Positions 17,681 through 27,852 of a stretch of DNA of 64,000 bases are shown here, piece by piece. The translations under genes were made by a program, and so were the position numbers. Location: positions 1 through 64,000 of the forward strand of contig PEAN01000015.1 of NCBI GenBank assembly GCA_002753735.1, read 5' to 3'. This stretch comes from Magnetococcales bacterium DCbin4 (GTDB taxonomy: Bacteria; Pseudomonadota; Magnetococcia; Magnetococcales; UBA8363). Every line of letters starts with the position of its first letter. The first letter of the stretch is position 1. The notes under the pieces are model-generated. The model was not told the DNA's origin. It saw only the letters and a program-made list of their open reading frames with translations, and ran no database searches.

Positions 17681-19666
17681 ATGGCAATGAAACGCAAAAA
17701 TAATGGGCGCGTCCTTTCCCTGGTCAGCCTGCTGTGTCTTTCTACGCTGGCAGGTGGATGTGGAGGCGGTGGCGATTCGGGTTCTTCGTCAACGGCGACC
17801 AGCGCTCCGGCTGAAGTGTTGGTGGGCAAATTTCTTGACGGTCCCACCGACGGATTGAACTACCGTACCAGCGGTAACGATTCGGGTGCCACGGATGCCA
17901 AGGGGCAGTTCACCTATGTCAGCGGGGAGAGCATCTCCTTCTATCTCGGAGGATTGCCTCTGGGATCCACTTCGGCCCGAGGGGTGATCACCCCCATTGA
18001 TTTGGTCAGTGGCGGCTATGTGGACCACGATGAGGTGGTGAACCTTTCCCGTTTTCTGCAAACGCTCGATGAAGACGGCAATCCCAGCAATGGGATTACC
18101 ATATCGGCGCAAGCCCGATCAGCGGCGCAAATTCATTTTCCCTCCGGTCCCGATTATTCACGGTTTTTCAAGACTGATGGCCATGGGCAGGGGTTTGCCA
18201 GGGATTCCCAGGTGGCTGGGGAATCGGTCGCGACCAAGGGATTGGAAAACTATTTCAAAGATGCCGGGATTTTTCGTTATAAGAAATCCAATTGGGTTGA
18301 GCAGGACAGCATCGCGGGTTTTCTGGTCCCTGAACGCTTTGCCACCAATCATCTGCGGGGGACCATCCAGAATCAGACCGAAAATTGGAGTCTGACGTTG
18401 ACCCCGACGCAATCGTCTTCGAGCAATACCCCGGGGACGACGACCACCACGACCAGCAGTGCCATCAATGCACCGGGTACCGCAGCGTTCACAGTGTATT
18501 ATAAAACCACCGAGACGACGACCAGTACGACCGAAAATACCTTCCAGTATTATGATCCTGACAACCATCCATTGGTGGACGGTACCATTACCTTTCCCGG
18601 GATTGGGATCGTGACCCAGGTTACTTCTCCGACAACTTCGACGGGTACGACCGGTACGACGACGGGTACTGCCGCTACGACGACCCGGAATGTGGCAGTG
18701 ACGGGAACGCTGACGGTGACCTTCAAGGGTGCCACGGTGAGCATGGTGTCAAAAATTGGTTCCAGTGGCAGGAATCAAGGGCAGATCAATATTGAACTGT
18801 TGGAAAGTTCTACCAGCAACACCGCCACCTTCACGCCTGATGCGACCACCACGGAAAGCGTGACCATTCCCGCTTCGGAAATTTCCTCCCTGGTGTTGAA
18901 GGCGACGGTGGACCAGGATCAGGGGACGATCAGTGACAGCAAATTTTCCATCAAGTTTGCCAACAGTACCTGGCAGAACAGCCTGAATCTGGGGACGGTC
19001 TATGGTACCTGGAGTCGGGGCAGCGACAGCGGTAACATCATTTTCAACGAGTTGTATCGCAGTCTGGCCGCCGGCAGCACACGCAAGACCTGGGAACTTT
19101 ATGGGATTGGCTATACCGACCAGGAGATGACCGCCGAACTTTCTGGCAGTGTCGGGGCCTACACCCAACTGTCCAATGATCGGACCAACCTGAAGCTGAT
19201 CACCGATTCTACCATCTGGTCGGACAAGAACAATCCGATCTCTCTGCAAGGATATGTCGGTTTCGAACTGGTGGTTTACGACGATTCGGTCCGAGTCGAT
19301 AAATTGACGGTATCGAATGCTTCAGGTGGTTATACCCCCGTCACGGAAACCAATGAGCATGAATTTTCCAACGGCAACAAACGCTATTTCAATCTCGCCT
19401 CGTCGAACATGGCTGAAAGTACCGACCTGAAGACGGTTTTGTCCAAGGATTTGAGTGAGCGGACTTCCGGGACCACTTCCACGACGACCACGACCGATAC
19501 GAGCAGTCAGGATGGGACCGAAACCTGGGCAATCAAGGATGTCACGCAAGGTCCGGGGATGGTCTCCGTGGTATTTACCAAAAATTCTTCCCTCAAGGGG
19601 GCGGGATATGCGTTTCAATCGACTCTGGCGGCACAGGATTATCTGATCATGAAATTGGCGCAATAA
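17681..19666 (+). CDS. Thr/Ser-rich lipoprotein
   Basis: The signal peptide ends in a lipobox (LAGGC), followed by a Gly/Ser linker, so the protein is probably lipid-anchored on the outer membrane. Residues about 45-105 (VGKFLDGPTDGLNYR, FTYVSGESISFYLGGLPLG) form a module I have seen near the N-terminus of other bacterial surface lipoproteins, often with adhesin-like tails. Middle stretches (about 245-290 and 310-350) are runs of Thr with Ser and Gly, likely an extended stalk. The ATG at 17681 has an AGAGG upstream; ATG 17687 is an alternative. It is a single gene after the defence operon. Function is unknown. Confidence 0.7.
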   Translation: MAMKRKNNGRVLSLVSLLCLSTLAGGCGGGGDSGSSSTATSAPAEVLVGKFLDGPTDGLNYRTSGNDSGATDAKGQFTYVSGESISFYLGGLPLGSTSARGVITPIDLVSGGYVDHDEVVNLSRFLQTLDEDGNPSNGITISAQARSAAQIHFPSGPDYSRFFKTDGHGQGFARDSQVAGESVATKGLENYFKDAGIFRYKKSNWVEQDSIAGFLVPERFATNHLRGTIQNQTENWSLTLTPTQSSSSNTPGTTTTTTSSAINAPGTAAFTVYYKTTETTTSTTENTFQYYDPDNHPLVDGTITFPGIGIVTQVTSPTTSTGTTGTTTGTAATTTRNVAVTGTLTVTFKGATVSMVSKIGSSGRNQGQINIELLESSTSNTATFTPDATTTESVTIPASEISSLVLKATVDQDQGTISDSKFSIKFANSTWQNSLNLGTVYGTWSRGSDSGNIIFNELYRSLAAGSTRKTWELYGIGYTDQEMTAELSGSVGAYTQLSNDRTNLKLITDSTIWSDKNNPISLQGYVGFELVVYDDSVRVDKLTVSNASGGYTPVTETNEHEFSNGNKRYFNLASSNMAESTDLKTVLSKDLSERTSGTTSTTTTTDTSSQDGTETWAIKDVTQGPGMVSVVFTKNSSLKGAGYAFQSTLAAQDYLIMKLAQ

Positions 19667-19809
19667 GACGCTTTGGTGCATCATTGTTGCGTGTGGTTTT
19701 GTGGTTGCAGTCCTCATGGATGGGTTTGGGAAAAGGGGCTTGTTCCCAAACCCTCCAGGGGGATGCAGGATTGAAGGCACATCAGGATCCTGTGGGCAAT
19801 CCCAGTCAT

Positions 19810-19833
19810 TCCCGCGGAAGCGGGATTTTTTTT
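19810..19833 (+). terminator. Hairpin plus T-run after the lipoprotein gene
   Basis: TCCCGC (19810-19815), loop GGAA, GCGGGA (19820-19825), then eight T (19826-19833). It is a convincing intrinsic terminator, though 144 bases after the stop. Just before it, 19789-19805 reads as one copy of the GGCAATCCC palindrome family. Confidence 0.75.
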
Positions 19834-19891
19834 GAGTCAGTTTTTTATTAATTTCAACTGGTAAGAGACTTTGAAAGGGTGATTCTAAGGC

Positions 19892-21760
19892 ATGTTGTTT
19901 TTCGGGGAGGGGGGAAGGAAAAAATCGCGTGGTATTCCAACCATGGGAGTTGGAACATTCAGGATTGCATTGGCGCTGGCACTGCTGGGGGCGGGATTGC
20001 CGCACGAAGCCTGGGCTGGCGACGATGGTGGCGGCCATGTGGTCATCCACAATATCGCACTTTCCATGGTGGTCGCCAGTGTGGTTGGCCTCTTCATGAA
20101 GGTGTTGCACCAACCTTTGATCCTGGGTTACCTCATCTCCGGGATCATTATCGGACCCGTTGGTTTCGGGTTGATCACCAATCAGGAGCAAATTTTGACG
20201 GTGGCGGAGATTGGGTTGATTCTGCTGCTGTTCATGATTGGCTTGGAGATCGATCTCAAGCGCATGTTGTCCTCCGGGCGGTTGGTACTGCTCACCGGGG
20301 CATTGCAGTTTCCGATTTCCGTTTTGGCGGGCCTGGGGTTTTTCCACCTGTTGGCATTCTTTGGTTTGGGACCGGGTGGGGGCTATGCCGCATTTTACAG
20401 CGCCATCGCCATCGGCATCAGCAGTACCATGGTGGTGGTGAAGCTGCTCTACGACAAGAAAGAACTCGATACCCTTCCGGGACGGATTACCGTCGGCATC
20501 CTGGTGTTCCAGGATCTTTGGGCCATTATCCTCCTGGCGGTCCAGCCCAACTTTTCCAATCCGCAACTCAGTGGAATCCTGCGAACCTTCGGTTCAGGGG
20601 CCTCTCTGGTGGTATCGGCCCTCCTGGTCAGCCGTTTCATTCTGCCCCGGGTGTTCCGTTTCGGGGCCAAAGTCCCGGAGTTGATGTTGATCCTGTCGAT
20701 GGGATGGTGTTTTCTGGTCAGTCTGGTGGCAGCGCATCCGCAGGTGGGGCTGTCCATGGAAATGGGGGCGCTGATCGCCGGGGTGAGTTTGGCCACATTT
20801 CCCTACAACCTGGATGTGATCGCCAAAGTGATCTCCATCCGCGACTTTTTCATCACGCTCTTCTTCGTTGCCCTCGGGATGCAGATCCCTCTGCCGGAAA
20901 TACCGGTGTTGGGGGTGGCACTGATGATCATCGTCGGGTTGATCCTGTCCCGCGTGTTGGGGGTGTTCACGGTATTGCATCTGTTGCGGGCGGGGCATCG
21001 GACCAGTTTGACGACTGCCATCAACCTGACCCAGATCAGTGAATTCGCGCTGGTGATCCTTTCTTTGGGGATCACCTTCGGTCACATCAGTGCGGAAGTG
21101 ATGGCTCCGGTCTTGTGGGCTTTTTCATTCATGGCGGTCGCTTCGACCTATCTGGTGGGATGGAGTCATGTGTTGCAACAGCGGGCGGGAAAATTACTGG
21201 TGACCATGGGGGTCAGGGATATTGGAGATGCCCTGGATGAGATCCTTCATCGCAAGGAGCATCCGATTGTCATCCTGGGGTTCTTTCGTATTGCCAGCGC
21301 CTTGGTGGCAGAGTTGGAACGGACCCATCAACACCTGCTGGAAGAAGTTTTGGTGGTGGATTTCAATCCCTTGGTTCACCAGCGCTTGTCGGAACGTGGC
21401 ATCCCCTGCATCTACGGCGATATTGGACATTCCGATACCATGCGCCATGTGGAGATTGAACATGCCCGGGTGGCGCTCTGCACCGTTCCCGACAGCGTGC
21501 TCAAAGGGGTGAGCAACCTTAAACTGTTGCGCATGCTCAAAGAGTTGTGTCCCCACGCCCGCTGCATCATGACCGCCGAGAATCTGACGCAGGCGCAATC
21601 GCTCTATGCTGACGGTGCCGATTATGTCCTGATGCCTTCCGTTCTGACCGGCGAATCCCTGGTCAACGTACTGGAACTGGCCCTTCACGGTACCATGGAA
21701 CATCTGCAAGAATCCCACAGGGAGGCGCTGAGTGTCCGAAAAGAGATTCTTTTTTCGTGA
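19892..21760 (+). CDS. CPA2-family monovalent cation:proton antiporter with C-terminal RCK-like domain
   Basis: The 622-residue KefB/KefC-type transporter has about twelve membrane segments (residues 45-425), with LGYLISGIIIGP and the IGISSTMVV helix typical of CPA2 exchangers. A cytoplasmic TrkA-N/RCK-like domain starts near HPIVILGFFRIAS. The Gly-rich nucleotide motif expected there (GxGxxG) is reduced to GFFRIA, so NAD(H) gating may be lost. The first 17 codons may not be translated: beginning at ATG 19943 gives a clean signal peptide (ALALLGAG to AWA), while ATG 19892 has only a close AAGG. The likely role is K+ or Na+ efflux and pH balance. It is monocistronic. Confidence 0.85.
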   Translation: MLFFGEGGRKKSRGIPTMGVGTFRIALALALLGAGLPHEAWAGDDGGGHVVIHNIALSMVVASVVGLFMKVLHQPLILGYLISGIIIGPVGFGLITNQEQILTVAEIGLILLLFMIGLEIDLKRMLSSGRLVLLTGALQFPISVLAGLGFFHLLAFFGLGPGGGYAAFYSAIAIGISSTMVVVKLLYDKKELDTLPGRITVGILVFQDLWAIILLAVQPNFSNPQLSGILRTFGSGASLVVSALLVSRFILPRVFRFGAKVPELMLILSMGWCFLVSLVAAHPQVGLSMEMGALIAGVSLATFPYNLDVIAKVISIRDFFITLFFVALGMQIPLPEIPVLGVALMIIVGLILSRVLGVFTVLHLLRAGHRTSLTTAINLTQISEFALVILSLGITFGHISAEVMAPVLWAFSFMAVASTYLVGWSHVLQQRAGKLLVTMGVRDIGDALDEILHRKEHPIVILGFFRIASALVAELERTHQHLLEEVLVVDFNPLVHQRLSERGIPCIYGDIGHSDTMRHVEIEHARVALCTVPDSVLKGVSNLKLLRMLKELCPHARCIMTAENLTQAQSLYADGADYVLMPSVLTGESLVNVLELALHGTMEHLQESHREALSVRKEILFS

Positions 21761-21893
21761 GTTCGTGGCAGGGGGGAAAGAGACATCGGGTTGGTTGAGT
21801 CTCTTCACGGGAATGATTGAATGGTGAACGATCTCTGCGGGTCAATCCAGTTTTTGAGTTTTTTTTGTGTATGGGATGACGGGGCCGATTTGT

Positions 21894-22529
21894 TTATTTG
21901 ACCAGATTGTTTTTCAAGGCATAGTGGGTCAGTTGGGCGTTGTTTTCCAAACCAAGTTTGGTCAACAGCCGGTTGCGATAGGAACTGATGGCCGAAATGC
22001 TCAGGGAAAGGTCCGCCGCGATCCGGGTGACGGTTTGTCCGCTGGCGATGCGACACAGGACGGTGAATTCGCGGTTGGATAACAAGGAATGGGGTGGGGT
22101 GTCGCCGTTGTTGTTGGCGATGTGTTCCATGAGGTCATCAGCCATTTCCTCATCAATGTACCGGTTGCCCATGGCGACTCTGCCGATGCCATGCAGCAGT
22201 TGCTCCAGGCCGCAATCCTTGGTGAGAAATCCCCTGGCCCCGGCACGGATGAAGCGGATGGCCAACTCCCGGTCACGATGCATGGTCAGAATCAGAATGG
22301 GCAATGCGGGCCACTGTTGATGGATGAGGGTCACCAGTTCCAGCGTGTTTTTTCCGGGCATTGAAACATCAAGCAACAAAAGATCCCAGGGTTCGGCCTG
22401 CAACCGGATGACGACCTCATCACCGTTTTCGACCTCTCCGGCGATGACCATGTCCTGCCGTTCAGCAAGAATCCGCTTGAGTCCTTCACGAAAGATGGAA
22501 TGATCGTCTGCCAGCAGGATGCGAATCAT
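21894..22529 (-). CDS. LuxR/NarL-family response regulator
   Basis: The 211-residue regulator has a receiver domain (DDH at 8-10, phosphoacceptor D54 in LLLDVSMPG) and a C-terminal LuxR helix-turn-helix (LSNREFTVLCRIASG through VTRIAADLSLSISAISSYRNRLLTKLG). Its start overlaps the stop of the upstream histidine kinase by four bases (ATGA), so the two are a cognate pair. Targets are unknown. Confidence 0.93.
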   Translation of the reverse strand: MIRILLADDHSIFREGLKRILAERQDMVIAGEVENGDEVVIRLQAEPWDLLLLDVSMPGKNTLELVTLIHQQWPALPILILTMHRDRELAIRFIRAGARGFLTKDCGLEQLLHGIGRVAMGNRYIDEEMADDLMEHIANNNGDTPPHSLLSNREFTVLCRIASGQTVTRIAADLSLSISAISSYRNRLLTKLGLENNAQLTHYALKNNLVK

Positions 22530-23677
22530 GGTGTTTTCTCCGTCACCATCGTGTGGCTGATGGGCATGTTGGCGGTGATCCGTGTCCCTTGCCTGGAAGA
22601 TTCGATATGGAGCTCACCACCATTCTGACAGGCGCGCTCCTCCATCCCGCGTAATCCCAGGTTGCCAAGGGGATCGGTGAGAATGTCATCGGCGATGCCG
22701 CGACCGTTGTCTTCGATCACCAGCCGGACACAATCGGAATCCCGGGTCAGATCGATGCGCACTTCGGTGGCCCGGGCATGGCGGCTGACATTGGTCAAAG
22801 ATTCCTGAAGGATGCGAAACAGGGCGATCTTGCCATCTTCATCCAGGATCGTCTCTCCCATCCCGGTTTCGACCAGGCAGGGGATGCCACTGGTTTTCTC
22901 GAACTCCGCCGCCTGCCATTCAAGTGCCGCTGCCAGACCGCACTGATCCAGAATGGGTGGGCGCATCATCAGGGTCAGGTGCCGGACCTTGGCAATGGCA
23001 TCTTCTACCTGATGTTTGAGCCGTTCCAGTTCCTGCCACAGGCGATCATGATCGAAATGGTTGAGCTGCAACCATTCGATGGTCATTTTTTGTTGCGCCA
23101 GGGTGTTGCCCATCTCATCATGCATCGCTTGTGCGATATGGCGTCGTTCTTCCTCGCGCACCCGGATGAGATGTCGATTCAATGCATGCAGTTTGGTTTG
23201 CGCCTGCTCCAGCGAGGCGGTTCGTTCCGCAACCCGTTGGCTCAGATGATCCCGGTGACGGCGTAATTCTTCCCGGGCATTGTGCAATTCAAGAAACACT
23301 TCGACTTTGGAGCGCAAAATCCGGTCGTCGATCGGTTTTTGGATGTAATCGACCGCACCCGTTTGATAGCCGCGCAAGGTATGGCGTTCATCGGTCAGGG
23401 CCGCGGTGATGAATATCAAAGGGATGTTCCGGGTCCGTTCCGCCCCCCGCAGATAGTCGGCCAGTTCGAAACCGCTCATGTCCGGCATGTGGACATCGAT
23501 CAGGGCCAGGGCGAACTGATGTTGCATGCACAGGGCCAGTGCCGGTTCCCCCCCTTTGGCCAGGGTCACGGTTGCCGGGATTCCCTGGAGCAGACGCTGC
23601 ATGGCCCGCAGGTTGGCGGGTTGATCATCGACGACCAGGATACCGGGCAATGGGTTCATGATTTTCTCTTTTTCCAT
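22526..23677 (-). CDS. Receiver-linked HisKA_3-type sensor histidine kinase
   Basis: The 383-residue soluble protein has an N-terminal receiver domain (D61 in LALIDVHMPDMSG), a coiled coil (about 127-170), a HisKA_3 dimerisation helix with AQAMHDEMGN (probable phospho-H186), and an HATPase with LTNVSRHARA and DNGRGI. It has no membrane segment, so its input likely comes through the receiver. GGAGA lies nine bases before the ATG. It is divergent from the large hybrid kinase at 23740 with only 62 bases between, which suggests joint regulation and possibly phosphotransfer between the two. Confidence 0.92.
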   Translation of the reverse strand: MEKEKIMNPLPGILVVDDQPANLRAMQRLLQGIPATVTLAKGGEPALALCMQHQFALALIDVHMPDMSGFELADYLRGAERTRNIPLIFITAALTDERHTLRGYQTGAVDYIQKPIDDRILRSKVEVFLELHNAREELRRHRDHLSQRVAERTASLEQAQTKLHALNRHLIRVREEERRHIAQAMHDEMGNTLAQQKMTIEWLQLNHFDHDRLWQELERLKHQVEDAIAKVRHLTLMMRPPILDQCGLAAALEWQAAEFEKTSGIPCLVETGMGETILDEDGKIALFRILQESLTNVSRHARATEVRIDLTRDSDCVRLVIEDNGRGIADDILTDPLGNLGLRGMEERACQNGGELHIESSRQGTRITANMPISHTMVTEKTP

Positions 23678-23739
23678 GGCTCAATCTCCCGATGGGGATG
23701 TACCGTGTCATGACGTGTTCGTTTGTTCAGGGGGGATCC

Positions 23740-26700
23740 ATGACGTGGTTGGAATCACTTTCGTTTAAAAGCAAACTGGCAATTCTTTTTTTCCTGATCG
23801 CCATTCTACCGCTTCTGGCGACCGGATGGTTGACCGTGGAACAGGCGGACCGGGTCCTCATGGACAAGGCGAAAGAGGCGTTATCGACCGCCTTGTTGTT
23901 CAAGAAAATGCAGGTGGAACAATATTTCGACATGACCGGGAAACAATTGCGGGAACTTTCGTTGCGCAGTGGCCTGAAGGAATGGTTGACGCAAATCAAG
24001 CATTCCTTCCATGAGACCGCCGTACCATCGGAGACCGCCGTTTTTCGTGATCGCCTCAAGGCCCGTTTTGACCTTTCTTTTGTGCCAGAATACCGGAAAC
24101 GTCAGGGAAACCGGGTGCCGCCGGATGCCTACATCACCTTGTTGGATAACAGGGCGCTGTTTTGGCAGGAACGTTTGTTTGTCCACTCCAATAGTGCGTT
24201 GAAGGTCACCGGCAACGAAACCGGGGATGGTGCCGAACTGTTTATCCGTCTGCATTATCTGTACGATGACATGATGCGTCAACAAATTGATAATTATGAC
24301 TATTATGACCTGTTCATGGTGGATGACCAGACGGGGCACATCGTTTATGCGGTACGCAACGAAATCGATTTTGCCACGTCCCTGGAGTCGGGTCCATTTG
24401 CCCAGACGGGTCTTGGCACGGCATATCGAAGTGTTCTGGCGCGGGATGAGGCGGATGATACCCCGGTCATGGTCGATTTTTCCCCCTATTTCCCCTCGTT
24501 TGACGAACCTTCCGCGTTCATGGCGGTTCCGGTGATCGATGCGGGAAAACGGATCGGCCTTCTGGCGACGCAGATCCATTTTCGTGCCATCGATAAAATA
24601 TTGAATGATGAACGCGGACGAAGCAAGGGTGTGCGGATCGTGTTTCTGGATCGCCATGGTATTGAAATGACGGATGGTGAACCCGTGGTCTCCGGGGATG
24701 GGCAATCGGGATTGTTCCCGAAAACCGGTGCTGCCACTTCGGAATCGTTTCAAAACCGTGGGCTTCATGACCTGGAAAAGGCCCTGTGGACCCGGATCAA
24801 TCTCGATCTCCCCGGTTTTTCCAGCAGTCTGGTGGGCGTCAGTTCACTGACGGAGGTGATGGCACCCGTCGAGGTGATGGATCGCTCCCTGGCCATTACC
24901 TTTGTGATGTCCCTCCTGGCGGTCACGGTGTTGGCGGTGGGTTCTGGAGGTTTGTTGTTGTCACCGTTGCGACGTCTTTCGGCGACTGCCGGCAAGATCG
25001 CCAAAGGGGAATGGTCGGCACGGGTCGGAGTGACCAGCGATGACGAACTGGGCACGGTGGGGCGTGCCTTCAACAGCATGGCCCAGCGGGTGGAAGAGGA
25101 ATACTGGATCAAGGAACACTTGGCACGGTTGAGCCGCATATTCCAGTCGGTCAAGGGGGTGGAGGCGTTCACCCGGACGGTGCTGCGGGAACTGATGGAG
25201 TTGTTTGCCGCGACTCAGGGTGCCTTTTTCCTGTTGGATCGAAGAAAGGGTCGTTATGTCTCGGTGGCGGCGTATCGAACCCAGCCATGGCATGACGAGT
25301 CCCTCTCATTTGCCCTCGGTGAGGGGATTGTCGGTCGTTGCGCACTGGAACGCAGGGTGTTGGTTTTCGAGGGATCGCCGGAGCCGGTGTGGTCGGTGGC
25401 GACCGGGTTGGGCACCAGCCCGCCCGTCGCCCTCCTGGCCTTGCCCATGAACTATCAGGATCATGCCCAGGGGGTGGTGATCATGGTCTCCACTCATCCG
25501 TTTTCCCCGATCCAGCGGCAATTGTTGGAGGAAATTGCCCTGTTGGGTGGGTTGACGTTGGACAATCTGGAGCGGGTGCAACATGTGGAAGAATTGTTGG
25601 AGGAAATGCGCCGCCAGACTGTGGAATTGGAGATGGGACAGCAGGAACTGGAACAGATGAATCTGGAGTTGGAAAGGACCAGTCAGGATCTTCGTCTGTC
25701 CGAAGAATTGTTGCGCAATCAGAACGATGAGCTGGAGGCCAATAACAGGGCCTTGGAGGCACAGTCGCAACTGTTGGCGGGCCGCAACGAACAGTTGGCG
25801 CAGGCCCATGCCGATCTTGAACAGACCAGCCGTTACAAGTCGGAATTCCTCGCCAGCATGTCGCATGAATTGCGTACGCCCCTGAACAGTATTTTGATCC
25901 TGGCCAGGGAGTTCATGAGAAACACCGAAGGACACCTGGTTGCCGAGCAGGTGGAGGATGCCGAGGTCATCCATCAAAGTGGCAGTGAACTGTTGGAGAT
26001 GATCAATGAAATCCTCGATCTTTCCCGTATCGAGTCGGGCCAGATGGAACATCGCCTTGAAGAGACGGTGTTTGCATCGTTCGCAACCGAAATGCGGCGC
26101 CAGTTCGCCCCCTTGGCCAAGGAAAAAGGTTTGATGTGGCAGGTCGATGTCGATGAAACGATGACCGAGCCATTATGGATCGATCAGGAAAAAATTCGGC
26201 GGATCGTCAAAAACCTGGTGGCCAATGCCTTCAAGTTTACCCGGGAGGGGCGGATTGCCCTGCATATGGGTTTGGAACCAGCGGCCGAGAATACGGTGCC
26301 TCATCTGGTGATCTCTGTTGCCGATACCGGTTGCGGGATTCCCCCGGAAGAGCAGGAGCGTATTTTTGATGCCTTTCGGCAAATCAAATCGAACGATGGC
26401 GGGAAGCAGGGGGGGGTCGGGCTGGGATTGGCGATTGCCCGCAAACTGGCGGGATTGATCCACGGGGAAATCCAACTTGCCAGCACACCCGGTCAAGGGA
26501 GTACCTTTACCCTGAGGGTTCCCTGCGCTCCGGTATCTGAAATTGCGGGGGGGGATCCCGTTGCGGCACCGCCTGCGCCGGATGCGTCGGAGGGGATTCC
26601 CGATCTTTGGTTGACGGAGTTTTCCCGTGGTTCGCCCCAGGGCGAGGTGTCTTCTGGGAATACCCGTCGTCTGTTGATCATTGAGGATGACCCGGTCTTT

Positions 26701-27846
26701 GCCAGGTCGGTGCGGCAATTGGCCGAGGGCAGAAAATTCGAGGTTGTGGTCGGGGCGACCGGCAGAGAAGGGTTGGCTTTGGCGGTCCAGATCCGGCCTG
26801 GAGGCATCCTGCTCGACCTGGGGTTGCCCGATATGCCCGGGGAGGAGGTCATGGCTCGCTTGCGTGCCGATGTGCGGACCCGCCACATTCCGGTGCATGT
26901 CGTGTCGGGGGAGGGGGGAGCCGGGCCGGCGGCGCGACCGGGGAGCTTGGGATTCCTCGCCAAACCGGTCCCCGATGCCGACCTCCTTGAAGTTTTGTAC
27001 CGGATGATGCCGACTTCGACGGACCGACTCCATCGGTTGCTCTTGGTGGAGGATCATGTCGCGATGCGACGGTCGATCATCGACCTGATCCGGGATGTGC
27101 CGGTCACGGTGGTGGAGGCGGAAAACGGTGCGCAGGCATTGGAGCTGTTTGCTGCGGGATCTTTTGATTGCATGGTCCTGGATCTGGGTCTGCCGGATAT
27201 CGATGGGGCGCAGTTGTTGGAGCGCATGCGCGCCATGGGAACCCTGCCGCCGGTGATCATCCATTCCGCCCGTGAACTGACGCGGGCACAATATGAGCTT
27301 TTGCAGGGATATACCGACAGCATCGTGGTCAAGGGGCCGCATCTGGAAGCCCGTTTGCGGGAAGAGATCATCCTGTTTCTTCACCGAGTGATCCGTGACA
27401 CGCCGGAGGTCTTGCATGGGGATTCCTCCAATCCGCTGCCTCATCGCGATGATCTGCTGGTGGGGAAAAATGTTCTTTTGGTCGATGACGATGTGCGCAA
27501 CGTATTTTCCATGACCCGGAGCCTTGAAAAAAGGGGGTTGCAGGTGCGCATGGCAGGCAATGGTGCCGAGGCGATCACGCTGTTGCAGCAGGGGCCAGCG
27601 GTGGATATCGTCCTGATGGACATCATGATGCCGGTGATGGACGGCTATGAGGCCATCCGCCGGATTCGTGCCCGGGATTCATGTCGTAGGATCCCGGTGT
27701 TGGCGTTGACGGCCAAGGCGATGCATGAGGATCGACAAAAATGTTTGGAGGCGGGGGCCAACGATTATTTGAGCAAACCGGTGGATATGGATCGTCTGTT
27801 CGAGATGATGCGGATCTGGCTGGAAAATGTTAACATTCAGGAATGA
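23740..27846 (+). CDS. Membrane hybrid sensor kinase with three receiver domains
   Basis: The protein has about 1368 residues. Order: a membrane helix near 10-30, a periplasmic sensor region of about 350 residues, a second helix (ITFVMSLLAVTVLAVGSGGL), HAMP, GAF (around 480-610), a long Gln/Glu-rich coiled coil, HisKA with MSHELRTPLN (phospho-H709), an HATPase with DTGCGIP, and three receivers with acceptors D1026, D1148 and D1294. The third receiver has the most typical motifs (DIMMPVMDG). I chose ATG 23740, preceded by GGGGGGATCC; the frame extends 16 codons upstream. Such multi-receiver kinases usually feed a phosphorelay. No Hpt protein is adjacent. The signal is unknown. Confidence 0.92.
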   Translation: MTWLESLSFKSKLAILFFLIAILPLLATGWLTVEQADRVLMDKAKEALSTALLFKKMQVEQYFDMTGKQLRELSLRSGLKEWLTQIKHSFHETAVPSETAVFRDRLKARFDLSFVPEYRKRQGNRVPPDAYITLLDNRALFWQERLFVHSNSALKVTGNETGDGAELFIRLHYLYDDMMRQQIDNYDYYDLFMVDDQTGHIVYAVRNEIDFATSLESGPFAQTGLGTAYRSVLARDEADDTPVMVDFSPYFPSFDEPSAFMAVPVIDAGKRIGLLATQIHFRAIDKILNDERGRSKGVRIVFLDRHGIEMTDGEPVVSGDGQSGLFPKTGAATSESFQNRGLHDLEKALWTRINLDLPGFSSSLVGVSSLTEVMAPVEVMDRSLAITFVMSLLAVTVLAVGSGGLLLSPLRRLSATAGKIAKGEWSARVGVTSDDELGTVGRAFNSMAQRVEEEYWIKEHLARLSRIFQSVKGVEAFTRTVLRELMELFAATQGAFFLLDRRKGRYVSVAAYRTQPWHDESLSFALGEGIVGRCALERRVLVFEGSPEPVWSVATGLGTSPPVALLALPMNYQDHAQGVVIMVSTHPFSPIQRQLLEEIALLGGLTLDNLERVQHVEELLEEMRRQTVELEMGQQELEQMNLELERTSQDLRLSEELLRNQNDELEANNRALEAQSQLLAGRNEQLAQAHADLEQTSRYKSEFLASMSHELRTPLNSILILAREFMRNTEGHLVAEQVEDAEVIHQSGSELLEMINEILDLSRIESGQMEHRLEETVFASFATEMRRQFAPLAKEKGLMWQVDVDETMTEPLWIDQEKIRRIVKNLVANAFKFTREGRIALHMGLEPAAENTVPHLVISVADTGCGIPPEEQERIFDAFRQIKSNDGGKQGGVGLGLAIARKLAGLIHGEIQLASTPGQGSTFTLRVPCAPVSEIAGGDPVAAPPAPDASEGIPDLWLTEFSRGSPQGEVSSGNTRRLLIIEDDPVFARSVRQLAEGRKFEVVVGATGREGLALAVQIRPGGILLDLGLPDMPGEEVMARLRADVRTRHIPVHVVSGEGGAGPAARPGSLGFLAKPVPDADLLEVLYRMMPTSTDRLHRLLLVEDHVAMRRSIIDLIRDVPVTVVEAENGAQALELFAAGSFDCMVLDLGLPDIDGAQLLERMRAMGTLPPVIIHSARELTRAQYELLQGYTDSIVVKGPHLEARLREEIILFLHRVIRDTPEVLHGDSSNPLPHRDDLLVGKNVLLVDDDVRNVFSMTRSLEKRGLQVRMAGNGAEAITLLQQGPAVDIVLMDIMMPVMDGYEAIRRIRARDSCRRIPVLALTAKAMHEDRQKCLEAGANDYLSKPVDMDRLFEMMRIWLENVNIQE

Positions 27847-27852
27847 GGAATC

